Below, piece by piece: positions 8,823-16,317 of a stretch of 42,748 nucleotides of DNA. The notes under the pieces were generated by a model. That model was not told where the DNA came from. It searched no databases and saw only the letters and a program-made list of their open reading frames with translations. Within the stretch, counting starts at the first letter, position 1, and every line of letters begins with the position of its first letter. The position numbers and the translations under genes are program-made. Source of the DNA: Moraxella oculi (GTDB lineage: Bacteria; Pseudomonadota; Gammaproteobacteria; Pseudomonadales; Moraxellaceae); assembly GCF_023336735.1 (NCBI RefSeq), contig NZ_JAMBAQ010000015.1, forward strand, positions 1 through 42,748, given 5' to 3'.

Positions 8823-9680
8823 ATGAAAACCGTTAAATCCACCCTTGTCATAGCTTTATCAGCCCTGTTATTAACGGCTTGTGGCGACAATAAGCCTGCC
8901 GAAACAAAAACAGAAGTGTCTACTCAAACACAAGCAGAACAAGTCTCAACCGTTGATTTATCTGCTGAAACCGCTGAATATAAAAAATGGGTAGAGGGAC
9001 AGATGGATGGTCTTGTTACTGACACCGAAAAATTTGTTTCTCTCTTAAAGGCAGGAAAAACAGACGAGGCTAAAGCCTTATATCCGCTCGTCCGCATGTA
9101 TTTTGAACGCAGTGAACCGATTGCCGAGAGTTTTGGCGACCTTGATCCACGCATTGATAACCGTGAAGCTGATCTTGAAAAAGACGAAAAATGGACAGGA
9201 TTTCACGCCATCGAAAAAATTCTTTGGACAAAAAACACAACTAAGGGCACAGAGATGCTTGCTGATCAACTGTTGGCAGACACCAAAGAGCTGAGAGCAA
9301 AAATTCCAACTGCTGAAGTTACGCCAGACTTAATGATTCAAGGAGCGGTGGATTTACTAAACGAAGTTACTACCACCAAGATTACTGGCGAAGAGGAAAT
9401 TTTTTCAAAGACAGATTTGTATGATTTTAAAGCCAATATTGAAGGAGCACAAAAGATTTTCCAAATCCTAACGCCAAAAATAGAAGCTAAAAATCCTGAA
9501 TTGGTTGCTGACCTAAAAGTCAAATTTGCCGAAGTGCACGCATTACTTGATGTACATAAAATCAATGAGCAGCACTACAAAGATTATGATGAATTAAGCA
9601 AAGATGAGATTAAAGCTCTTGCCGAAGCGGTCAATAAGCTAGGAGAGCCTTTAGCACAAATGGGCGTGGTGATGCAATAA
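8823..9680 (+). CDS. efeO: Iron-uptake lipoprotein EfeO/EfeM (peptidase M75-like domain)
   Basis: The 285-residue product has a lipoprotein signal with lipobox LLTAC and Cys20, so it should be anchored on the periplasmic side. The rest is the helical M75/imelysin-like domain of EfeO, with the signature HxxE at 128-131 (FHAIEKILW) and the preceding DPRIDNREAD. The N-terminal cupredoxin domain of E. coli EfeO (about 375 residues) is absent, so it is of the shorter EfeM type. In Efe systems this protein binds iron and works with EfeB and EfeU. A strong AAGGAG site precedes ATG 8823. It is the first gene of the operon, behind a Fur-box promoter. Confidence 0.9.
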   Translation: MKTVKSTLVIALSALLLTACGDNKPAETKTEVSTQTQAEQVSTVDLSAETAEYKKWVEGQMDGLVTDTEKFVSLLKAGKTDEAKALYPLVRMYFERSEPIAESFGDLDPRIDNREADLEKDEKWTGFHAIEKILWTKNTTKGTEMLADQLLADTKELRAKIPTAEVTPDLMIQGAVDLLNEVTTTKITGEEEIFSKTDLYDFKANIEGAQKIFQILTPKIEAKNPELVADLKVKFAEVHALLDVHKINEQHYKDYDELSKDEIKALAEAVNKLGEPLAQMGVVMQ

Positions 9681-9700
9681 ATGTTTTAATGTGTTAGTAC

Positions 9701-9731
9701 AAAAGCATTAACTTTATTGTTAATGCTTTTT
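9701..9731 (+). terminator. Intra-operon hairpin with T-run between efeO and efeB
   Basis: AAAAGCATTAAC (9701-9712) pairs with GTTAATGCTTTT (9719-9730) around a TTTATT loop, with further T. It has the form of a terminator but lies inside the operon, so partial read-through would make more EfeO than EfeB and EfeU. Confidence 0.65.
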
Positions 9732-9754
9732 GTCGTTATTAAGGAGTAAAAAAA

Positions 9755-10960
9755 ATGAGTAATCGTCGTCAATTCCTAAAAACCGCAGGACTTTTTGGTG
9801 CGGCTGGCGTGCCACTATTGAGTGCTTGTGTACCAAAAGCCAAAACCGTTCCTAAGTCCGAGGCACCAGAGAGCACCAACCCTTTTGCCAATCTAAAATA
9901 TGGTTTCTATGGTAAGCATCAGTCGGGCATTGTGACACCTGCCCAGCGACATGCGTATTTTTTGGTGGTGGACTTGCACAGTACTGATGTGAATGAAGTC
10001 AAACAGATGTTTAAAAATTGGACACAGTTTAGTGCCAAATTGATGGCCGGTGAAAACATCAAGCCTTATGATACCAATCCTCATCTGCCTCCAAGTGATA
10101 CAGGAGAGTCGGACAGCTTGGGTGCGTATGGTCTGACTTTGACTTTTGGGGTGTCGCCATCGTTTTTTGACAAGCTGGGGCTGAGTGATAAAAAGCCACC
10201 AGAGTTTTCTGATTTGCCCAAATTTTCACGAGACCAACTAAAACCCCAGTTGACAGGCGGTGATATCTGCATTCAAGCGTGTAGTGAAGATCCGCAAGTT
10301 GCTTTTCATGCGGTGCGTCAGCTTGTCCGTCAGGCACGCTCGCTCATTACGATGAAGTGGTCGCAATCGGGTTATAATGCTTTTGATGGTGCGGCAGACA
10401 CTCCGCGCAATCTATTTGCTTTTAAGGATGGTACAGCAAACAAGCAAACACTACAAAATCCTGAAAAATGGCTTTGGATTGATCAAGGGCCATTTAAAAA
10501 TGGGTCTTACTTGGTGACACGAATCATTCAAATGCACCTTGAAACTTGGGATAGAACTTCGTTGCTGGGGCAAGAGGATACCTTCGGTCGCCATCGTGAC
10601 AGCGGCGCGAGCATTGGTGAGACTGATGAATTTGCACCACTTGACATTCAAGCTACAGATGATCAGGGTAATCATATTGTAGGAGATGCAAGCCATGCAG
10701 GAATCGCCAACCGTACAGGATTGAAATTGCTCCGTCGTTCATATTCGTACAGCAGTGGTATTGATGATAAGGGGCAGTTTAACGCAGGGTTGTTGTTCAT
10801 CAGCTTTCAAAAAAATCCCATGCAGTTTAGCGTCATCCAAAATGCCTTTGGCAACAATGACAAGATGACCGAATACACCACCCACATCGGTTCTGGGTTG
10901 TTTTTATGTTTTGGCGGAGTGGAGCAAGGTGGGTACTTAGGGCAAGCATTATTTGAGTAA
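9755..10960 (+). CDS. efeB: Deferrochelatase/peroxidase EfeB (DyP type)
   Basis: EfeB is a periplasmic haem-binding DyP-type peroxidase that takes part in iron uptake with EfeU and EfeO. The 401-residue product starts with a Tat signal (NRRQFLKTAG) followed by a hydrophobic stretch and LLSAC, so Cys25 could also be lipidated. The DyP catalytic motif GxxDG appears as AFKDG, with Asp225 kept and the first Gly replaced by Ala. The haem-side block HAGIANRTGLKLLRRSYSY has His314 (probable proximal ligand) and Arg328. The C-terminal AGLLFISFQ segment is typical. The ribosome-binding site is AAGGAG, and the stop lies close to the next gene. Confidence 0.93.
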   Translation: MSNRRQFLKTAGLFGAAGVPLLSACVPKAKTVPKSEAPESTNPFANLKYGFYGKHQSGIVTPAQRHAYFLVVDLHSTDVNEVKQMFKNWTQFSAKLMAGENIKPYDTNPHLPPSDTGESDSLGAYGLTLTFGVSPSFFDKLGLSDKKPPEFSDLPKFSRDQLKPQLTGGDICIQACSEDPQVAFHAVRQLVRQARSLITMKWSQSGYNAFDGAADTPRNLFAFKDGTANKQTLQNPEKWLWIDQGPFKNGSYLVTRIIQMHLETWDRTSLLGQEDTFGRHRDSGASIGETDEFAPLDIQATDDQGNHIVGDASHAGIANRTGLKLLRRSYSYSSGIDDKGQFNAGLLFISFQKNPMQFSVIQNAFGNNDKMTEYTTHIGSGLFLCFGGVEQGGYLGQALFE

Positions 10961-11007
10961 ATATGCGATATTTTTGGTACAAAATTGGTAAAAATAAGGA
11001 CTTGATG

Positions 11008-12759
11008 ATGTTAAAATTTTTCCAAAAAATAGCCATGGTCGTTATTATGACAATGCCGCTCACTGGTTTTGCCAATAACCCAATCATGCCATCACCACAA
11101 ACTCAAATGCAGTTTGCAAGGGTTAATTTTACCCCCATTTTTGTGCGTTTGTCTGATATCATGACCTTGGTAAAGACAGGTGAGACAGACAGGGCAAGAT
11201 CAGAACTTAATGCTCTTGCTATGGATTTTGCAAAACTGCCAATTGACACTGCTCACACCGCACTGACCAAACGGGTTGCTGCCGCCTTTGACACTGCTCA
11301 ATCCACCCCTAATAATGAAACTTTGCAAGCTTTATCCATCGCCCTTTACGATCTTGAAAAGGCACAAAATCCTGTTGATTATCGTCAAGATAACGCCAAA
11401 TTCGCCCAAAAAATCCGCCCTGCTATCAAAGAGCTTGGGGAGGCGATTGATGCCTTTAAGGTTGATGGCAATTTAGATGCGTTGAGAATGGCTTATGATA
11501 AGTTTAATAAGTCGTGGGGTGCTAATGAACGAGTTGTCCGTAACACGCAGCAGTCACATTATGGTGCGATTGAAATGGCGATGGCATTGCTTAGGGTGGC
11601 GATAGAGACTAAAAATATTGCCAATATGGACGCACGATTTCATGACTTGCAAGCAGTCATTGACAGCTACATCAAAGGTGAGTCACTTGCCAAACCAAAG
11701 GTGGACATGAATGTAGATTTGGCGTACGGCATCAACCTGTTAGAACAAGGATTGCATGACTTTCAGGCAAATGATGTTGCAAATGGTCAAGCCAAACTCT
11801 CTGAATTTATTCAAAAATGGGTTGTTTTTGAAGGTGAGGTGTCTGCCCGAAATCCTGGCCTATACAGCAAAATTGAAAGTCAAATCCCCATCATTATGGC
11901 AACAGGCGATGCCAACGCCCAACAAAAATTAGCCGATTTGATCGGACAATTAAAACAGATTAATCCGACAGTTCGTTATACGGCAGTCGATAGCATGCTA
12001 ATCTTGCTTCGTGAGGGCTTGGAGGCATTACTGATTGTCATTGCCTTGATGGCAGCTCTGAACGCCAGCGGTCAGACTCAAGGTAAAAAATGGGTATACG
12101 GTGGTGTGAGTCTAGGAATTTTTGGGAGTGTGCTTGGAGCGGTGATTTTCTATCAGCTATTTCCCAAGATGGCTGGTGGAATGAATCGTGAAATGCTAGA
12201 AGGTGTGGTCGGTCTTGTGGCGGTTGTGATGATGATTGGTGTGGGAGCGTGGTTGCATTCTAAATCATCCATCAAAGCGTGGCATGACTATATCCATAAT
12301 CAACTGGGTAGGGCGATGACAACGGGTAGCTTTATTTCATTGTTTTTGCTTAGTTTTTTATCTGTATTTAGAGAAGGGGCGGAAACAATTTTGTTCTATG
12401 TAGGTATTCTACCAAACATTGGCATGGTTGATTTCTTCATGGGAATCGGCTTGGCGTTGCTGATTTTGGTGGCGATGGCGGTCATACTCTTAAAAACCTC
12501 CGTCAAATTGCCCATTCCTTTACTTTTTAAGATTTTGACTGCAACCATTTATGTGCTTGGTTTTAAAATTTTAGGGGTGAGTATTTTGGCTTTACAACTG
12601 ACCAATCATTTACCAAGAACGATGGTTAATATGCCCAGTATGGAAATTATCGGATTTTATCCAAGCGTGCAAGGAATGATGGCGCAATTGGCTTACATGG
12701 CAATCTTGATTGTCTTGCAATTGTATGCAAAAAAGCCTTTGCGACACATTAAGGCTTGA
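11008..12759 (+). CDS. efeU: Ferrous iron permease EfeU (FTR1 family) with long N-terminal domain
   Basis: This is an inner-membrane iron permease of the Ftr1/EfeU family. It has two RExxE iron-handling motifs, REGLE at about 335-339 and REGAE at about 455-459, in a C-terminal half with about seven membrane helices. The first 330 residues are a signal peptide (LKFFQKIAMVVIMTMPLTGFA) and a polar helical domain that E. coli EfeU (276 residues) lacks; many proteobacterial FTR1 proteins have such an extension. ATG 11008, or 11005 just before it, is preferred over ATG 10963 because AAGGA at 10996-11000 is well placed and the signal peptide then starts the protein. It is the last gene of the efe operon. 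Confidence 0.92.
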   Translation: MLKFFQKIAMVVIMTMPLTGFANNPIMPSPQTQMQFARVNFTPIFVRLSDIMTLVKTGETDRARSELNALAMDFAKLPIDTAHTALTKRVAAAFDTAQSTPNNETLQALSIALYDLEKAQNPVDYRQDNAKFAQKIRPAIKELGEAIDAFKVDGNLDALRMAYDKFNKSWGANERVVRNTQQSHYGAIEMAMALLRVAIETKNIANMDARFHDLQAVIDSYIKGESLAKPKVDMNVDLAYGINLLEQGLHDFQANDVANGQAKLSEFIQKWVVFEGEVSARNPGLYSKIESQIPIIMATGDANAQQKLADLIGQLKQINPTVRYTAVDSMLILLREGLEALLIVIALMAALNASGQTQGKKWVYGGVSLGIFGSVLGAVIFYQLFPKMAGGMNREMLEGVVGLVAVVMMIGVGAWLHSKSSIKAWHDYIHNQLGRAMTTGSFISLFLLSFLSVFREGAETILFYVGILPNIGMVDFFMGIGLALLILVAMAVILLKTSVKLPIPLLFKILTATIYVLGFKILGVSILALQLTNHLPRTMVNMPSMEIIGFYPSVQGMMAQLAYMAILIVLQLYAKKPLRHIKA

Positions 12760-12781
12760 CTTGTCAATGTATTGGGATTGT

Positions 12782-12812
12782 ACTGGCATAACGCTGATGT
12801 CATGCCAGTTTT
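12782..12812 (+). terminator. Terminator of the efe operon
   Basis: ACTGGCAT (12782-12789) pairs perfectly with ATGCCAGT (12802-12809), followed by TTTT. It begins 23 bases after the efeU stop. Confidence 0.6.
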
Positions 12813-12840
12813 ATGAAGATAATCTATTGAAAATTAATTA

Positions 12841-12879
12841 AAAAGCACAAAAAAGATTGCTTGATTTTTTTTGTGCTTG
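12841..12879. terminator. Second hairpin with A/T arms after efeU
   Basis: AAGCACAAAAAA (12843-12854) pairs with TTTTTTGTGCTT (12867-12878). It could terminate transcription on either strand and marks the left edge of the decayed region that follows. Confidence 0.55.
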
Positions 12880-12880
12880 A

Positions 12881-13143
12881 GATAACTCATTGTTCAGCAG
12901 CTCAATCCCAACCATCAAGATTGGGAACTATGTTTGGTCTCGTATGAATAAACAGGAAAATGCAGCTACCAACCTGTCACCAATTGGCATCACAACCACT
13001 ATCAAGAAACCGTCTATGTGACCATCATCGACCCTAAGGGTAATCAGCAAGTCATCGTATCCAACACCATTTGCCCATTCTTTGTAAAAACATCTTATAA
13101 TACAATACCCACCTTCATCAGAGGAGTGTCATTATCAAGGTGA
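12881..13143 (+). pseudogene. Broken HINT-domain fragment of a polymorphic toxin
   Basis: Two frames together read like the core of a HINT (pre-toxin autoprocessing) domain. The first frame, open from 12881, gives IPTIKIGNYVWSRMNKQENA. After a frameshift at about 12950-12967 the second gives YQPVTNWHHNHYQETVYVT and then DPKGNQQVIVSNTICPFFVK. The GNYVWSR, ETVYVT and VSN...PFFV blocks fit the HINT pattern, in which the last normally reads HPFFV or HPFYV; here His is replaced by Cys. No start codon, N-terminal region or toxin domain is present. I infer a remnant of a secreted contact-dependent or MafB-like toxin. The family match is from memory and not computed. Confidence 0.5.
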
Positions 13144-13288
13144 AATTGAGCGTGGTGTTTTGTTGAAATTTAATAGTGAATGCCCTTTTAAAGAAAAGGT
13201 AGTAATGATGTTTTGTGAAATGCCTAGTAAGTTCGGGAAATTTGGATTAATGACAATTACTGGGCAAAATTTGAAAGATTGGTCATAA
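13088..13288 (+). pseudogene. Fragment resembling an immunity protein
   Basis: An open frame without a usable early start codon reads HYQGEIERGVLLKFNSECPF, then KEKVVMMFCEMPSKFGKFGL and MTITGQNLKDWS before a stop. The order of GVLL-F, CPFKE-VV and FG-GL-ITG recalls small immunity proteins found after polymorphic toxins, possibly the Imm45 type, but this is recalled and uncertain. It follows the HINT remnant directly, where an immunity gene would be expected. It is too short for an intact gene and has lost its 5' end, probably also its 3' end. Confidence 0.35.
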
Positions 13289-13334
13289 AATCCCGTCAAT
13301 CACCATCATTAATCGCTACTGTACCATCAAACAA

Positions 13335-13484
13335 TCAATTGACTGATTGGCGGATACATACTTTATCATCAGTCTGATTGATCAATAAAGCCGATGAATA
13401 GGCAGTTGCTTCACCTCTCCAAATAACCCTACCCCCTTGCTTGGCAGTAATGATGGAAAAATTGATGGCTCGTTGCGGGGTCAT
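13335..13484 (-). CDS. Possible 49-residue protein overlapping the dsbC stop
   Basis: The ATG of this frame overlaps the stop of the DsbC-like gene (ATGA), as in translationally coupled genes. The product begins MTPQRAINFSIITAKQGG and continues with RVIWRGEATAYSSALLINQ and a Cys near the end. It has no signal peptide or membrane helix and I do not recognise it. Amino-acid composition looks protein-like. It could also be the 3' remnant of a longer gene now fused by chance to this position. No separate ribosome-binding site is seen. Confidence 0.35.
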   Translation of the reverse strand: MTPQRAINFSIITAKQGGRVIWRGEATAYSSALLINQTDDKVCIRQSVN

Positions 13485-14452
13485 TTGAGATGTAAAAAAG
13501 AGAGCAGTTCGTCATTACTTTTGATGAAATCACCCTCAAAAAACTCACCTTGTTCATTCAATATGCTGGGCGTGGCGATAATTGCCAACGCATGTGCTAC
13601 GGTTTGGTTGTGTGCAATGGGGCTGTCATTCCCTTGGCAGGCATCATTGACAGTATAGATGCCTTTCATGGCTGCTGATAACAGTAAAGCACGCTTGGTG
13701 GGGTCTGCCTGACACCAAATCTGTTGCATCGGAAGGTGTGATTCGTCATATACAGGATATCCGATGGCCTTGATGGTAACACCCTTGTTATTTAAGTCAT
13801 GAATTTTATCATGAAAAATTCTGCAATAAGGGCAGTTGATGTCAGTAACAACATATAAGATGGCTTTTTCTTGTCCTTTGGCAGGGTAAATGACGAGTGT
13901 TTGCTCATCAAGTTGTGATAAAACATGGCGGTTTTTGGCGGTTTCAAAAGCTTGATCCAGCCCTAAAAACTGCCCATCTTTGATGACAGAAATCTCGCCG
14001 TTGATGAGATGACGACCGTCAGCACTGACTAAAAATGGCGGTGTGCCTTCAGCAATCCCCCAAAGCACGCCTTTAACATTGGTGTGATAAAAAGCTGCAT
14101 TTTTGTCTATTTTAGTTAGGGCGGTCATGTTGGAAAGCAGGGCTTTTTTATGGTCTTGACTGATTGGTGTGCCCGCCTTACCTGTGCTGATGTGATGATC
14201 TGTATTGAGAATTTTACTTGGATTGGTCTCAATATTGCCCAAAATGATGTATTGTAAATCGTCGCTGATGAGTAGAGGCTCTTGACCAAGTAGCGTAACT
14301 TGGCTTAATGTCTTGATGGGGCTGGGCGTGATGTGCTGAATGGGGGCGGTCAGTCCTGCATTCATTAACATTGTGCGAATTTCAGTCGGATTGGCACCTT
14401 GTGCGGCACCGATGACCATGCTGATGACTAAAAGCGTGATGATTTTTTTCAT
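13481..14452 (-). CDS. DsbC-like disulfide isomerase with a doubled N-terminal domain
   Basis: The product is a 323-residue periplasmic thioredoxin-fold protein of the DsbC/DsbG type, which rearranges or reduces disulfides. It has a signal peptide (1-19), the active site CPYC at 207-210 in VVTDINCPYC, a second cysteine pair at 247 and 272, and the cis-proline in ATPS (Pro295). E. coli DsbC is about 236 residues; the extra length is at the N terminus. There the end motif of the DsbC dimerisation domain appears twice: PLLISDDLQYIILGNI (59-74) and PFLVSADGRHLINGEI (139-154). It lies 33 bases after rsuA on the same strand. DsbC function is likely, but the identity of the partner (usually DsbD) cannot be seen. 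Confidence 0.85.
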   Translation of the reverse strand: MKKIITLLVISMVIGAAQGANPTEIRTMLMNAGLTAPIQHITPSPIKTLSQVTLLGQEPLLISDDLQYIILGNIETNPSKILNTDHHISTGKAGTPISQDHKKALLSNMTALTKIDKNAAFYHTNVKGVLWGIAEGTPPFLVSADGRHLINGEISVIKDGQFLGLDQAFETAKNRHVLSQLDEQTLVIYPAKGQEKAILYVVTDINCPYCRIFHDKIHDLNNKGVTIKAIGYPVYDESHLPMQQIWCQADPTKRALLLSAAMKGIYTVNDACQGNDSPIAHNQTVAHALAIIATPSILNEQGEFFEGDFIKSNDELLSFLHLK

Positions 14453-14485
14453 ATGTTTTGTGAGTAGGTGGTCAGCTGAATGCGT

Positions 14486-15187
14486 TCAAAATTGTTTGAT
14501 TTCATCTTGGGTTAAAAAACGACATTCCCCCATTTGCAAGCCATCTAGGTTGATTGTGCCGATGCTGGCTCGGTGTAGGCTGATGACCTTATTGCCAAAA
14601 TACGCCATCATGCGTTTGACTTGATGGTATTTGCCCTCCGTCAGAATTAAAACGGCATGCGTTTCATCAAGAAAGGACAGCTTGGCAGGCAGGGTTTTTT
14701 GAGTTTCGCCTTCTAGCATGATGCCGTTTGCCACTTGCTTGATGGCGTGTGCTTGTTCGTCCGCATTCATCGGCTCTGCCAGCGTGATTTCATAGCGTTT
14801 AGGCTGATGTCTTTTCGGGCTGGTAACACGATGTAGCCAAGCACCGTCATCTGATAGTAGTAATGCCCCTGTGGTATCCACATCAAGCCGACCTGCGATA
14901 CGCAAGCTTGATACTTCTGGTACCGCAATCAACTCAGTAACAATCGGATACTCTTTGGCTTTGAGCGTGCATTCAAAGCCATCTGGCTTATGCAGTAAAA
15001 TATAGCGACTGCCATTTGCCACTAATAACGGTTCGCCTGCCCATAATACCTCATCATCTGCTTGAATGTGAGTACTGCCATCTTTGATGATTTCATCATT
15101 GACGGTGATTTCACCACGATGCAGAATTTTTTTGCATTCATTGCGAGACAACTCTGTTGCCTTGCTGATAAATTTGTCCAATCGCAT
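14486..15187 (-). CDS. rsuA: 16S rRNA pseudouridine(516) synthase RsuA
   Basis: RsuA converts U516 of 16S rRNA to pseudouridine. The 233-residue product has an N-terminal S4 RNA-binding domain (MRLDKFISKATELSRNECKK, HRGEITVNDE) and the synthase domain with GRLDVDTTG, where Asp102 is the catalytic aspartate and matches E. coli RsuA numbering. The length agrees (231 in E. coli). It is divergent from the YigZ-family gene and lies upstream of the DsbC-like gene on the same strand. The paralogues RluB, RluE and RluF are alternatives, but length and start favour RsuA. Confidence 0.88.
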   Translation of the reverse strand: MRLDKFISKATELSRNECKKILHRGEITVNDEIIKDGSTHIQADDEVLWAGEPLLVANGSRYILLHKPDGFECTLKAKEYPIVTELIAVPEVSSLRIAGRLDVDTTGALLLSDDGAWLHRVTSPKRHQPKRYEITLAEPMNADEQAHAIKQVANGIMLEGETQKTLPAKLSFLDETHAVLILTEGKYHQVKRMMAYFGNKVISLHRASIGTINLDGLQMGECRFLTQDEIKQF

Positions 15188-15254
15188 GATTTTTTGCTTA
15201 AAAATGGGTTAGAATATTCTTTAGTTTATCATATTTAATCAGTAAAGCCAAAAA

Positions 15255-15848
15255 ATGACTTACCACACACCGTCTGCACCTTGCCAAGCGATTCATGAAA
15301 TTAAGAAGTCTGAGTTTCTTGCTTTTGCGTACCCCATTCACAACAAAGACGAAGTCATGTTTCATGTGGAACAACTACGACATCGTTATCCAGATGCTCG
15401 CCACCACTGCACAGCTTACATCATTGGTGATCCAAGCAATACCACCTCGGCAGGATTTGATGATGATGGCGAGCCAAATGGCACGGCAGGCAGACCGATT
15501 TTAAGTGTTTTGCAGCATAAAGGCATTGGAAATGTGTTGGTCGTGGTGGTGCGTTATTTTGGTGGGATTAAGTTGGGAGCAGGAGGATTGACAAGAGCTT
15601 ATGCTACAGCCACTCAGCTGTTGATAGATGAGATGATTCTTGTACCATTTGTTGCAAAGTCCATCATTAAGGTAGTAACCACCTTTGCCCATGAGACTCA
15701 AATTCGCTACCTTGTGGAGCAGGTGGGCGGTGAAATCGTCTTGGTTGATTATGCCGAAAATGTCTTCATGACAGTGCAGATGATTGACAAAAGGGTGAAT
15801 GAATTTCGTGAGAGTTTGGGCGTGTTTGGAAGGATTTGTGCTGATTAG
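15255..15848 (+). CDS. yigZ: YigZ/IMPACT family protein
   Basis: The 197-residue product has the family's N-terminal domain, with KKSEFLAFAYPI, DARHHCTAYIIG, DDGEPNGTAGRPIL and the signature RYFGGIKLGAGGLTRAY at about residues 95-111. The C-terminal part is a small ferredoxin-like domain. Bacterial YigZ proteins are related to eukaryotic IMPACT, a translation regulator; a precise role in bacteria is not established. It is a single gene, divergent from rsuA with 67 bases between them. Confidence 0.9.
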   Translation: MTYHTPSAPCQAIHEIKKSEFLAFAYPIHNKDEVMFHVEQLRHRYPDARHHCTAYIIGDPSNTTSAGFDDDGEPNGTAGRPILSVLQHKGIGNVLVVVVRYFGGIKLGAGGLTRAYATATQLLIDEMILVPFVAKSIIKVVTTFAHETQIRYLVEQVGGEIVLVDYAENVFMTVQMIDKRVNEFRESLGVFGRICAD

Positions 15849-15920
15849 CCTTGGTGTTAAAGTTGCAAGCGATTAATAAGGGGCTAAAAAGGCTTTTGGT
15901 GTTAAGTCAATATTAAAAAA

Positions 15921-15951
15921 ATAAAACCACAGAGCAAGCTCCATGGTTTTA
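15921..15951. terminator. Terminator, stronger on the minus strand
   Basis: AAAACCA (15923-15929) pairs with TGGTTTT (15944-15950), and GAGC with GCTC inside. On the minus strand the stem is followed by TTATTTTTTTTAA, a good U-tract; on the plus strand the T-run is short. It may serve yigZ and any minus-strand transcript crossing 16006-16275. Confidence 0.65.
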
Positions 15952-16005
15952 CCTTATTTGGTTGTCCATAAAATTCCGTATGTTGCCACCTTGGCAGCTC
16001 AGCAT

Positions 16006-16275
16006 TCATCCATTGGGCATGTCCATTTGCCATTTCCTTGCTGATGGAGGTATTATGCCAATTTCTGTCTTTGATGAAAATACGCCAATATCGTCAATTT
16101 TTGTAAGCAATTGCTGACATTGAGTATTCTTGGCTTCTACCATCTCAATCAAGTTAATCAATTGAAATTTTTGTATATTTATATTCCAATTTTGAATAAC
16201 TAATTTGTTCATGACTGCATTATCATCAATCAAATTTTTATCAATATGGCAAAACGGATCAACGCGTACTGTCAT
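16006..16275 (-). CDS. Possible small hypothetical protein
   Basis: This frame encodes 89 residues with no recognised family, signal peptide or membrane helix. Its middle (NINIQKFQLINLIEMVEAKN) could be helical. No ribosome-binding site precedes the ATG, which weakens the case. In its favour, a terminator oriented for the minus strand lies about 55 bases downstream and no other gene fills the interval 15849-16317. It may be a gene remnant. Confidence 0.3.
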   Translation of the reverse strand: MTVRVDPFCHIDKNLIDDNAVMNKLVIQNWNINIQKFQLINLIEMVEAKNTQCQQLLTKIDDIGVFSSKTEIGIIPPSARKWQMDMPNG

Positions 16276-16317
16276 ATGATATGATATTCACAGTTTATTA
16301 AAAAGAAAAGGATGCTT

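Noticed and set aside
12881-13288. Intact toxin-immunity cassette
   Set aside because: Frameshift, missing start codons and missing toxin domain show it is not functional as read.
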